Shown: one piece after another, positions 57,447 to 64,000 of the stretch
Numbering within the stretch: the first letter of the stretch is position 1
Layout of the letters: each line of letters starts with the position of its first letter
Assembly (NCBI RefSeq): GCF_900129055.1
Contig: NZ_FQUZ01000016.1
Location: 1 to 64,000, forward strand
DNA length: 64,000 bases
Source: Lampropedia hyalina DSM 16112
GTDB lineage: Bacteria > Pseudomonadota > Gammaproteobacteria > Burkholderiales > Burkholderiaceae_C
Direction: 5' to 3'
Notes under the pieces: generated by a model
The model's database searches: none
Seen by the model: only the letters and a program-made list of their open reading frames with translations
What the model was told of the DNA's origin: nothing
Made by a program: the position numbers and the translations under genes

Positions 57447-58070
57447 GTGGCACGTTATATCGGCCCCAAGGCCAAGCTCTCCCGCCGTGAAGGCACCGAC
57501 CTGTTCCTCAAGAGTGCGCGTCGTTCGATTGCAGACAAATCCAAATCCGACTCCAAACCTGGTCAGCACGGCAGAACCTCTGGCGCGCGTACCTCCGACT
57601 ATGGTCTGCAATTGCGTGAAAAGCAAAAGGTCAAGCGCATTTACGGCGTGCTGGAAAAACAATTCCGCCGTTACTTTGCCGAGGCCGACCGCCGCCGTGG
57701 CAATACCGGCTCCAACCTGCTGTCCCTGCTCGAATCCCGTCTGGACAACGTGGTATACCGTCTGGGCTTTGCGTCCACCCGTGCTGAAGCCCGTCAGCTG
57801 GTATCCCACAAGGCCATTCTGGTCAATGGCAAGCCTGTGAACATTCCTTCCTATTCCGTGAAAGCGGGTGACGTGGTTGCTGTGCGCGAAAAATCCCGCA
57901 GCCAGGTTCGCATCCAGGAAGCCTTGCAACTGGCACAGCAGATCGGTTTCCCAGCATGGGTGGAAGTGGCTGTGGACAAGGTAGAGGGCGTCTTCAAGAA
58001 GGCTCCTGACCGTGATGAATTCGGTGCAGACATCAATGAATCGCTGATTGTCGAATTGTATTCGCGTTGA
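57447..58070 (+). CDS. rpsD: 30S ribosomal protein S4
   Basis: A 207-residue primary assembly protein. The start [23 protein letters not shown] is of the Cys-free type. The S4 RNA-binding domain includes [40 protein letters not shown]. In Escherichia coli S4 represses this operon through an mRNA structure near rpsM. It is 97 bp after rpsK. A strong hairpin follows before rpoA. Confidence 0.97.
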   Translation: MARYIGPKAKLSRREGTDLFLKSARRSIADKSKSDSKPGQHGRTSGARTSDYGLQLREKQKVKRIYGVLEKQFRRYFAEADRRRGNTGSNLLSLLESRLDNVVYRLGFASTRAEARQLVSHKAILVNGKPVNIPSYSVKAGDVVAVREKSRSQVRIQEALQLAQQIGFPAWVEVAVDKVEGVFKKAPDRDEFGADINESLIVELYSR

Positions 58071-58092
58071 TCGTTTTTGATCCTTTTCCATT

Positions 58093-58126
58093 CAAACCGC
58101 AGTTCACTTTCGTGAGCTGCGGTTTG
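58093..58126 (+). other. 15-bp hairpin between rpsD and rpoA
   Basis: Bases 58093-58107 pair with 58112-58126 over all 15 positions (one is G-U) around a TTTC loop. No T run follows, so it is not an ordinary terminator. It lies 22 bp after rpsD and 56 bp before rpoA. Confidence 0.8.
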
Positions 58127-58182
58127 TGTGCTTCACCAGCCTTACCGGTGTAACGAGCCGGGGGTATTGATAGGAAGTCAAT

Positions 58183-59172
58183 ATGCAAACCAATTTGCTC
58201 AAGCCAAAAACCATCAGCGTTGAACAGATCGCGCCCAACAAGGCCAAGGTCGAACTGGAACCTTTCGAGCGTGGCTACGGCCATACGCTGGGCAATGCAC
58301 TGCGTCGCGTGCTGCTTTCCTCGATGGTGGGTTTTGCTCCCACCGAAGTCACCATTGCAGGGGTGTTGCACGAGTTCTCCAGCATCGATGGCGTGCAGGA
58401 AGATGTTGTCAATATTCTGCTGAACCTCAAGGGCGTGGTCTTCAAGCTGGAAAGCCGCGATGAAGTGACTCTCAGCCTGCGCAAGGAAGGCGAGGGTGTG
58501 CTGACTGCCGGTGACATCCAGACCCCCCACGATGTACAGATCATCAATCCCGACCATGTGATTGCGCACCTGTCCCAGGGAGCCAAGCTGGACATTCAGA
58601 TCAAGGTCGAAAAAGGCCGTGGTTATGTGCCTGGCAGCGTGCGTCGCTATGCCGACGATGCCAACAAGACGATTGGCCGCCTGATTCTGGACGCATCGTT
58701 CTCACCCGTGCTGCGCGTGAACTATACGGTCGAGAATGCCCGCGTGGAACAGCGTACCGACCTGGACAAGCTGGTCATGGAAATCGAGACCAATGGTTCC
58801 ATTTCCGCTGAAGATGCTGTGCGCATTTCTGCCCGTATCCTGGTCGAGCAACTGGCAGTGTTTGCCCAGTTGGAAGATGGAGCCGTTCCGGCCTTCGATC
58901 TGGATACGTCGGCACGCAAGCCCGCTGCCACTTTCGATCCGGTACTGCTGCGCCCTGTGGATGAGCTGGAATTGACCGTGCGTTCCGCCAACTGCCTGAA
59001 GGCCGAAAACATCTACTACATTGGCGACTTGATCCAGCGCACCGACAACGAGCTGCTCAAGACCCCGAACCTGGGTCGCAAATCCCTGAACGAAATCAAG
59101 GAAGTGCTGGCCGCGCGTGGTCTGACGCTGGGCATGAAGCTGGAAAACTGGCCTCCTGCCGGACTGGAGTGA
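58183..59172 (+). CDS. rpoA: RNA polymerase subunit alpha
   Basis: A 329-residue alpha subunit. The N-terminal domain dimerises and assembles the core enzyme ([56 protein letters not shown]). The flexible linker is near 235-250. The C-terminal domain ([59 protein letters not shown]) binds UP elements and activators. It follows rpsD after the hairpin gap and is 186 bp before rplQ, a wider gap than usual. Confidence 0.97.
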   Translation: MQTNLLKPKTISVEQIAPNKAKVELEPFERGYGHTLGNALRRVLLSSMVGFAPTEVTIAGVLHEFSSIDGVQEDVVNILLNLKGVVFKLESRDEVTLSLRKEGEGVLTAGDIQTPHDVQIINPDHVIAHLSQGAKLDIQIKVEKGRGYVPGSVRRYADDANKTIGRLILDASFSPVLRVNYTVENARVEQRTDLDKLVMEIETNGSISAEDAVRISARILVEQLAVFAQLEDGAVPAFDLDTSARKPAATFDPVLLRPVDELELTVRSANCLKAENIYYIGDLIQRTDNELLKTPNLGRKSLNEIKEVLAARGLTLGMKLENWPPAGLE

Positions 59173-59358
59173 TCGAATGCGCCGGGCATTGTTGGCATGA
59201 AATCTGAAGCCTGATTTCTGCTGCCGCCCGGTGCTTCCATGTGCCATGGGCAGGTCTGACCTGTGAATGGCATTTTTTCTCGGCCCTATGTGTGGCTGTT
59301 CAATCATGGCAGGTACCTGATACGGCCTGCGTCCCGATAATTTTAAGGAAACACAACC

Positions 59359-59751
59359 ATGCGACATAAAAATGGATTGCGCAAACTCAACCGCACCAGC
59401 GCACACCGTCAAGCCATGCTCCGCAACATGAGCAATTCGCTGATCGAGCACGAACTCATCAAGACCACTGTACCGAAGGCAAAGGAATTGCGCCGTGTGG
59501 TCGAGCCGCTCATCACGCTGGCCAAAGTGGATTCCGTGGCGAATCGCCGCCTGGCATTCAACCGTCTGCGCAACCGCGACAACGTGACCAAGCTCTTCAA
59601 CGATCTGGGCCCCCGCTTCAATACCCGTCCTGGTGGCTACACCCGCATTCTGAAGATCGGTTTCCGTGTGGGCGACAATGCGCCATTGGCATTGGTCGAG
59701 CTGGTGGATCGTCCCGAAGTTTCTGAAGAAAATATTCCAACAGCAGAATAA
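59359..59751 (+). CDS. rplQ: 50S ribosomal protein L17
   Basis: A 130-residue protein at the tunnel exit: [56 protein letters not shown] and the C-terminal [26 protein letters not shown]. The last residues are acidic ([11 protein letters not shown]). It is the last gene of the cluster. The 186-bp gap before it holds no recognisable terminator. Confidence 0.97.
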   Translation: MRHKNGLRKLNRTSAHRQAMLRNMSNSLIEHELIKTTVPKAKELRRVVEPLITLAKVDSVANRRLAFNRLRNRDNVTKLFNDLGPRFNTRPGGYTRILKIGFRVGDNAPLALVELVDRPEVSEENIPTAE

Positions 59752-59764
59752 TCTGTGCTAGAAT
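59735..59764 (+). promoter_or_regulatory. Candidate promoter of tRNA-fMet
   Basis: An extended -10 (TGC before TAGAAT, 59759-59764) lies 12 bp before the tRNA; TTCCAA (59735-59740) is a weak -35 at 18-bp spacing. It overlaps the 3' end of rplQ, so the tRNA may also be read from the ribosomal transcript. Confidence 0.45.
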
Positions 59765-59775
59765 AACGTCTTTAA

Positions 59776-59852
<77 letters not shown>

Positions 59853-59858
59853 GTTTCA

Positions 59859-59890
59859 AAGCCCCGATGTTTTTGCATCGGGGCTTTTTT
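59859..59890 (+). terminator. Intrinsic terminator after tRNA-fMet
   Basis: AGCCCCGATG and CATCGGGGCT form a 10-bp stem with a short T-rich loop, followed by six T residues. It starts 6 bp after the tRNA CCA end and would also stop the ribosomal transcript. Confidence 0.92.
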
Positions 59891-59965
59891 ACATGGGCGT
59901 TCATGCAAAAAAATCCCGAACCAAAGTCCGGGATGCTCCAACGCGTAGTTGGTGTTGTATCGCTA

Positions 59966-60457
59966 TCAGTTGATACGCGAGATCTGGCCGTTGCGTATCT
60001 GCACGCGGTCGCCTACGCGCAGGTCACCTGGGGAGGTGACATCGTACAAACGGTTTGCGCCGTTATCGACCTGAATGGTGATGCGGTAGCCATAGACTTG
60101 GTTCTGCCCGCTGTCCATGCGGCCTTCAATGGTATTGCCGGCGACGGCTCCACCCACTGCACCGGCAATGGTGGCTGCGGTGCGGCCATGACCACCGCCG
60201 ACCTGGTTACCCAGCAGACCACCTATCACGGCCCCCAGCGCAATGCCTGTGCCGGTGGAGCCACGGTGCGTGTCTTGCAGTGTGGTGATCTGGGAGACAT
60301 AGCCGTATTCCAGCGCGTTGGGGGCTGGGGCGGGGTAGCCCACCTGTCCTTGCTGTGGGTACTGGGTTTGGTTCAATGGGACGGATTGGCAGCCTGCCAT
60401 GACCAGACTGGCTGCTGCGCAGGCCATCCATGCGAGGGTGCGGGGTGTGTGTTTCAT
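59966..60457 (-). CDS. Glycine-zipper lipoprotein
   Basis: A 163-residue outer-membrane lipoprotein with lipobox VMAGC (Cys23). Residues about 70-115 form glycine-zipper 2TM segments (GTGIALGAVIGGLLGNQVGGG, TAATIAGAVGGAVAGNTIEG) followed by a short beta domain with DNGANRLYDVTSPGDLRVGDRVQIRNGQI. This resembles SlyB/Pcp family proteins, often linked to envelope stress. ATG at 60457 was chosen to give the lipoprotein signal; the longer frame adds 32 unrelated residues. Confidence 0.87.
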   Translation of the reverse strand: MKHTPRTLAWMACAAASLVMAGCQSVPLNQTQYPQQGQVGYPAPAPNALEYGYVSQITTLQDTHRGSTGTGIALGAVIGGLLGNQVGGGHGRTAATIAGAVGGAVAGNTIEGRMDSGQNQVYGYRITIQVDNGANRLYDVTSPGDLRVGDRVQIRNGQISRIN

Positions 60458-60655
60458 GGTGTGTTGCCTTTCTCTGAAACAGGAAACGAATATTCGGATG
60501 CTAACGGGAAACCGTGCAATCTGCTGTTTCCCATGGGTAAAGAAATGGTACATGCGTGTTGCGTGGGCATGTGGCCATTCAGAAGCGGTTTTCAGGAAAA
60601 TTTGGAGCCAGTGCGCGGGTTTTGGTTCAATGGGGCCGGGTTTTCCAGAGCCTTT

Positions 60656-61873
60656 TCAACCCATCCACTGGTTCATCTGGATGATGGGCAGCAGCACGGC
60701 CAGCACGATGACCATGACGGCCACGCCCATGCCGACAATCAACAGTGGCTCCAGCAGGGTGGCCAGGCGCACGGCGCGACGTTGCACCTGGTTTTGCAAC
60801 TGGGTGGCGGCGCGCTCCAGCATCAGGGGCAACTGGCCGGTTTGTTCGCCCAGGCGGGCGAACATGGCCAGCAGGGGGGGGGAGCGTTTTTTTTGCCCCA
60901 GCGCGGCGGCCAGCGGTGCGCCTTCGCGTACCAGCACGAGCGCGTCGAGTGCGTCTTGCCGCATGGCACGGTTGTGGACGGTTTCGGCGGCGGCCTGCAA
61001 GGCCTTGAGAATGGGTACGCCTGCGCCATTGAGCAGGGCCAGTGTGGAGGCGAAGCGGGCGGTGTTGTAGGCGGCAGAGAGTTTGCCCAGCACCGGCAGT
61101 TTCAGCCAGGCGGCATCGAAGCGCAGACGCTGTGCCGGAATGCGCAGCATGGCGTGTGCCAACAAGATGGCAGCCACCAGGGCGGCCAGCAACCAGCCGC
61201 CCTGGGTGCGAATGAAATCGCTGATGGACATGAGCAAGGCCGTGAGCATGGGCAGACTGCGGTTGCCGCCGCTGAAAACGCTGGCCACCTGCGGAACCAC
61301 ATAGCTGAGCAGAAAGACCACGATGGCCATGCCCACGGCGGTGACGATGATGGGATAGAGCGCGGCACCTACCAACTGTGCTTGCAGGCTCTGGCGGTTT
61401 TCCAGGTCGTCCGCAAGGCGTTCGAGCACGAGGCCCAGATTGCCGCTTTGCTCCCCGGCGCGGATGATGGCGCGATAGACATCCGAGAACTCGCTGCCCC
61501 AGCCCTCCAGGGCCTGCGCGAAGCTGGCACCGGCATTCACCTCGGCGCGCAGTGCGGCCAGCATGTGTTGCTGGCGTTCGTGATCGGCTTCGTCGGCCAG
61601 CATGGCCAGGGCGCGCTCCAGCGGCAGTCCGGCACCGACCAGTCCGGCCAGTTGCCGGGTCCAGATGGCCAGATCGGTGGCACTGAAAACCTTGCGGCGC
61701 AACAGTGCGCTGCCGCCTGCATCGGCAGTGCTGGCCTGCACTGCATCGACGGCCAGCGGAACCAGTCCCTGTGCCCGCAACAGGCTGCGGGCAGCGCGGG
61801 CACTGTCGGCCTCGATGGTGCCTTTGCGGGATTGTCCCTGATCGTCGATGGCATCGAAAGAAAAAGCAGGCAT
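60656..61873 (-). CDS. gspF: Type II secretion/type IV pilus inner-membrane platform protein (GspF/PilC)
   Basis: A 405-residue inner-membrane protein with two T2SSF domains, each ending in membrane helices. MPAFSFDAIDDQGQSRKGTIEADSAR is the usual N-terminus, followed by LATWTRQL-like ATDLAIWTRQLAGLVGAGLPLERALAML, YRAIIRAGEQSGNLGLVLERLADDLENR and, in the second repeat, LFARLGEQTGQLPLMLERAATQLQNQVQRR. The length and order are normal. A run of nine G and eight T (60874-60894) lies inside the gene. No other gsp or pil gene is adjacent, so it must work with components encoded elsewhere or be a lone copy. It lies 16 bp after the nuclease gene stop. Confidence 0.88.
   Translation of the reverse strand: MPAFSFDAIDDQGQSRKGTIEADSARAARSLLRAQGLVPLAVDAVQASTADAGGSALLRRKVFSATDLAIWTRQLAGLVGAGLPLERALAMLADEADHERQQHMLAALRAEVNAGASFAQALEGWGSEFSDVYRAIIRAGEQSGNLGLVLERLADDLENRQSLQAQLVGAALYPIIVTAVGMAIVVFLLSYVVPQVASVFSGGNRSLPMLTALLMSISDFIRTQGGWLLAALVAAILLAHAMLRIPAQRLRFDAAWLKLPVLGKLSAAYNTARFASTLALLNGAGVPILKALQAAAETVHNRAMRQDALDALVLVREGAPLAAALGQKKRSPPLLAMFARLGEQTGQLPLMLERAATQLQNQVQRRAVRLATLLEPLLIVGMGVAVMVIVLAVLLPIIQMNQWMG
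60874..60894. repeat. Adjacent homopolymer runs in gspF
   Basis: Nine G (60874-60882), AGCG, then eight T (60887-60894) occur on the plus strand within the gspF coding region. On the coding strand they encode Lys-Lys-Arg-Ser-Pro-Pro. The frame is intact in this sequence. Confidence 0.9.
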
Positions 61874-61889
61874 GGTGTTTCAGGCTGGA

Positions 61890-62450
61890 TTAGCGTCGGT
61901 TCTGTTGTCGCCAGACCCAGGGTGGCGTGGGTTTGGCATCGCCCCACAGTCCGCGTTTGTGCCGTTTGGCCTGGGTTTCGAGTTTGACCAGGGTGGGATA
62001 GTCGCGGGCGGTGCTGCGGTAGTACCAGGCCAGGCCGGAGCGCACCAGCAGTTCCCCTGCATCCTGTTGCTGGCATTGAACATCGGCCAGCACGCGGCCA
62101 TAGCGGTCTTTGTCAGGGCGTTGTGGCAGGCGGATGGTTTGCTGGCGGCACAACTGGTTGAGGCGTTGCCGCGCGGCTGTCCCGTGGGGTTGGCGCAGTT
62201 CGGGCGCATCGATGCCGCGCAGGCGGATGCGCACCTTCTGGGCACGGGAGCCTGTGCCGCACAGCGCGTCCAGGGTGTCTCCGTCAGAGACGCGGGTGAC
62301 ACGGCAGGTCTGGGCTTTGCCTGACATGGTCTGGCCTTGGGGGCCGGAGTGGCTGGCAGGCGAGCGCGGCATATCCAGGCAGCCCGACAGTAGCAAGGCC
62401 GCTGCAAGGCAAGAAAGGATACGTGAAAACAAGGTTCGGTAGCGGGGCAT
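61890..62450 (-). CDS. SNase-like thermonuclease lipoprotein
   Basis: A 186-residue exported nuclease of the staphylococcal nuclease fold, with lipobox LLSGC (Cys24). The fold has VTRVSDGDTLDALC (metal-binding Asp), VRIRLRGIDAPELRQPHGTAARQRL, DKDRYGRVLADV and SGLAWYYRSTARDYPTLVKLETQAKRHKRGLWG, including the catalytic Arg/Glu region. The longer frame adds 132 residues that are the other-phase reading of the neighbouring dehydrogenase gene. It would digest nucleic acid outside the cytoplasm. Confidence 0.87.
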   Translation of the reverse strand: MPRYRTLFSRILSCLAAALLLSGCLDMPRSPASHSGPQGQTMSGKAQTCRVTRVSDGDTLDALCGTGSRAQKVRIRLRGIDAPELRQPHGTAARQRLNQLCRQQTIRLPQRPDKDRYGRVLADVQCQQQDAGELLVRSGLAWYYRSTARDYPTLVKLETQAKRHKRGLWGDAKPTPPWVWRQQNRR

Positions 62451-62481
62451 GAGGGGGTGGGATGCGGATGGGCCGCGTGGT

Positions 62482-63414
62482 TCAGGCAAGGGACTCATCC
62501 CCATAGGGGGCGGGCAACATGTGATTGCGCCGTGCCAGTTCCAGAAACAGCGCGCTGTGATCCAGGTCGGAAAAACCTGCTTCGGCGGCGTGCCGGTACA
62601 GTTGTTCCAGATGGGTGGTAATGGGGGCATCGAAGCCCATTTCGGCGGCGGTGGCCAGCGCGTTGCGCATGTCCTTGAGCTGCACGGCAACGCGCCCGCG
62701 CGGGGCGAAATCGTGCATGACCATGCGCTGGCCGTGCAGTTGCAGGATGCGGCTGTCGGCAAAGCCTCCGCCGATGGCCTCGCGTACCTTGGCCGGGTCG
62801 GCCCCACCTTTTTCGGCCAGCAACAGGGCTTCGGCCACTGCGCCAATGGTGATGCCGACGATCATCTGGTTGGCGAGTTTGGCCAGTTGCCCTGCACCGT
62901 GCCCGCCAATGTGGGTGGCCTTGCCCAGGGGTGCGAAAACCGGCGCAGCACGGGCGAATGCCTCTGCGGTGCCGCCCGCCATGATGGCGAGTGTGCCCGC
63001 TTGTGCGCCGACCGTGCCGCCTGAAACGGGGGCATCCAGTGCGGTCACACCCAGTTCTTCCAGCCAGGTGGCGTGTGCCCGCGCTTCGCGGGGCTGGATG
63101 GATGCCATGTCGATGAACAGGCTGCCGGGGCGCATGGCCTGTGCCACGCCGTGTTCGCGCAGCACCTGCTGGCTGATCTGGCCGTTTTCCAGCATGGCAA
63201 TCACCACGTCAGCCTGCTGTGCCGCGCAGGCTGCCTGCTCGTGGACGGTGGCTCCCTGTGCCGCCAGAGCCTGTGCCTTGGCGTGGGTGCGGTTCCACAC
63301 ATGCAGGCGGAAACCGGCCTCCAGCAGGCGGCATGCCATGGGGTGTCCCATCAGGCCGATGCCCAGGAAGGCCACGACGGGCAGGGGTGCGGGGGAGGGG
63401 GATGCGGCAGTCAT
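62482..63414 (-). CDS. NAD(P)-dependent beta-hydroxyacid dehydrogenase (3-hydroxyisobutyrate dehydrogenase family)
   Basis: A 310-residue enzyme of the HIBADH/tartronate semialdehyde reductase family. VVAFLGIGLMGHPMACRLLEAGF is the N-terminal NAD(P) motif, DAPVSGGTVGAQAGTLAIMAGG the substrate-binding segment, and GAGQLAKLANQMIVG carries the catalytic Lys. Candidate substrates are 3-hydroxyisobutyrate or tartronate semialdehyde; the sequence does not decide. The stop lies 31 bp before the nuclease ATG. The gene is 18 bp after the tolC-type gene on the same strand. Confidence 0.88.
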   Translation of the reverse strand: MTAASPSPAPLPVVAFLGIGLMGHPMACRLLEAGFRLHVWNRTHAKAQALAAQGATVHEQAACAAQQADVVIAMLENGQISQQVLREHGVAQAMRPGSLFIDMASIQPREARAHATWLEELGVTALDAPVSGGTVGAQAGTLAIMAGGTAEAFARAAPVFAPLGKATHIGGHGAGQLAKLANQMIVGITIGAVAEALLLAEKGGADPAKVREAIGGGFADSRILQLHGQRMVMHDFAPRGRVAVQLKDMRNALATAAEMGFDAPITTHLEQLYRHAAEAGFSDLDHSALFLELARRNHMLPAPYGDESLA

Positions 63415-63432
63415 GCGGAGAAAACAGGAGGG

Positions 63433-64000
63433 TCAGGGATGGGCAGCTGCGGGCTGGAGCAGGGCGTTGATGCGGCGCACCGAATCCATGTCGAGTGTAC
63501 CGGCGGCATGTTCCAGTTGCAGATGCCCCAGCAGCACCTGGTAGCGGGCCTGTGCCAGGTCGCGGCGGGTCTGGTAGAGCTGGCTTTGCGCGTTGAGTAC
63601 GTCGATGTTGATGCGCACGCCCACCTGATAACCGAGCTGGTTGGCTTCCAGCGCGCTCAGGCTGGAGGCTTCGGCTGCTTGCAGGGCCGTGATTTGCGAC
63701 AGTCCCGATTGCAGATTGAAAAACGCCGTCTGCGTGTTCTGCACCGTTTGGCGGCGGGCCTGCTGCAATTGGGCACTGGCCTGTTTTTCCAGAGCCAGCG
63801 TCTCGCGCACGCGGTTCTGCACCGCGAAACCGGCGAACAGCGGCAGATTCAGCTGCACGCCCACACTGCCTTGCTGGGTGCGGGTGCCGGGAGTCGGGGC
63901 CGTGATGGTTCCGTTCGGGTTTTCGCTGTGCGACAGCCGTGCGCTCAAGTCCACCGTGGGCAGGTGGCCGGTTTCGGCGCGTTGGGTTTCCAGCCGGGCG
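63433..64000 (-). CDS. TolC family outer-membrane channel, N-terminal part outside window
   Basis: The C-terminal 188 residues of a TolC/OprM-type trimeric channel, cut at the right window edge. ARLETQRAETGHLPTVDLSA is the periplasmic helix repeat, VGVQLNLPLFAGFAVQNRV the second strand-forming region, and YQVGVRINIDVLNAQSQLYQTRRDLAQARYQVLLGHLQL the closing helices. It would pair with an RND or type I exporter, which is not seen here. Translation continues to the window end without a start in the visible part. Confidence 0.9.
   Translation of the reverse strand, partial: ARLETQRAETGHLPTVDLSARLSHSENPNGTITAPTPGTRTQQGSVGVQLNLPLFAGFAVQNRVRETLALEKQASAQLQQARRQTVQNTQTAFFNLQSGLSQITALQAAEASSLSALEANQLGYQVGVRINIDVLNAQSQLYQTRRDLAQARYQVLLGHLQLEHAAGTLDMDSVRRINALLQPAAAHP

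Noticed and set aside
59867-61987. 706-codon plus-strand frame across the terminator, glycine-zipper gene and gspF
   Set aside because: It starts inside the tRNA terminator and runs antisense to two recognisable genes; the composition is typical of a shadow frame in high-GC DNA.
61890-62846. 318-codon version of the nuclease gene
   Set aside because: The extra 132 residues overlap the dehydrogenase gene in another phase; the lipoprotein signal begins at 62450.

Overview
The window is high-GC DNA (roughly 60-65% by eye) from a betaproteobacterium, most likely Burkholderiales and close to Comamonadaceae. The evidence is the gene families, an SAH riboswitch ahead of ahcY-tlyA-metF, an SRP RNA gene next to dnaX-ebfC-recR, and a spc/alpha ribosomal protein cluster that runs into rpoA-rplQ. 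I cannot name a genus. Nearly all of the sequence is chromosomal core. There is no prophage, plasmid, CRISPR array or intact transposase. The accessory features are a catabolic cluster at the left end and some small non-autonomous repeats.

Region 1 (1-7.8 kb) is a cyclohexanecarboxylate catabolic cluster on the minus strand: badH, badI, aliB, aliA, another acyl-CoA dehydrogenase, and glutaryl-CoA dehydrogenase cut by the window edge. A divergent MarR regulator (badR) lies at its head. The enzymes activate the alicyclic acid, desaturate it, oxidise the 2-hydroxy intermediate, open the ring to pimeloyl-CoA, and decarboxylate glutaryl-CoA further down. The hydratase expected between AliB and BadH is not in the window.

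Region 2 (7.8-29 kb) is mostly housekeeping. It holds hemD, the 4.5S RNA gene ffs, dnaX-ebfC-recR, ispA-xseB, a Rieske oxygenase, a glutamine-amidotransferase/GNAT fusion, a BenE-type transporter divergent from a MocR regulator, thiD, a DUF1415 gene coupled to a large membrane protein, rpoD, dnaG, folA-coaD and a thioesterase.

Region 3 (29-50.7 kb) has a second BenE paralogue, a 271-bp MITE-like element whose end forms the 3' end of a glycosyltransferase gene, an abundant-looking secreted surface protein, and clpB behind a sigma-32-like promoter. A TonB-dependent receptor with a possible Fur box follows. Next come the SAH riboswitch with ahcY-tlyA-metF (methionine cycle), rlpA, dusB-fis, an EamA transporter, purH, an rRNA/tRNA methyltransferase and glpD.

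Region 4 (50.7-59.9 kb) is the spc and alpha ribosomal protein run from rplN to rplQ, including secY, rpmJ and rpoA. It starts at its own promoter rather than following rpsQ, and is followed by an initiator tRNA-fMet gene and a terminator. Region 5 (60-64 kb) has a glycine-zipper lipoprotein, a lone gspF, a nuclease lipoprotein, a 3-hydroxyisobutyrate-dehydrogenase-like enzyme and a TolC family gene cut by the right edge.

Gaps over 300 bp are 8608-8919 (ffs), 24951-25358 (rpoD leader), 34089-34520 (surface protein promoter and clpB terminator) and 39597-40031 (Fur box, ahcY promoter, riboswitch). The most interesting points are the MITE family that reshapes gene ends, the amidotransferase-acetyltransferase fusion, the cyclohexanecarboxylate cluster with its Asp-type dehydrogenase, candidate MocR operator repeats, and a perfect 15-bp hairpin between rpsD and rpoA.
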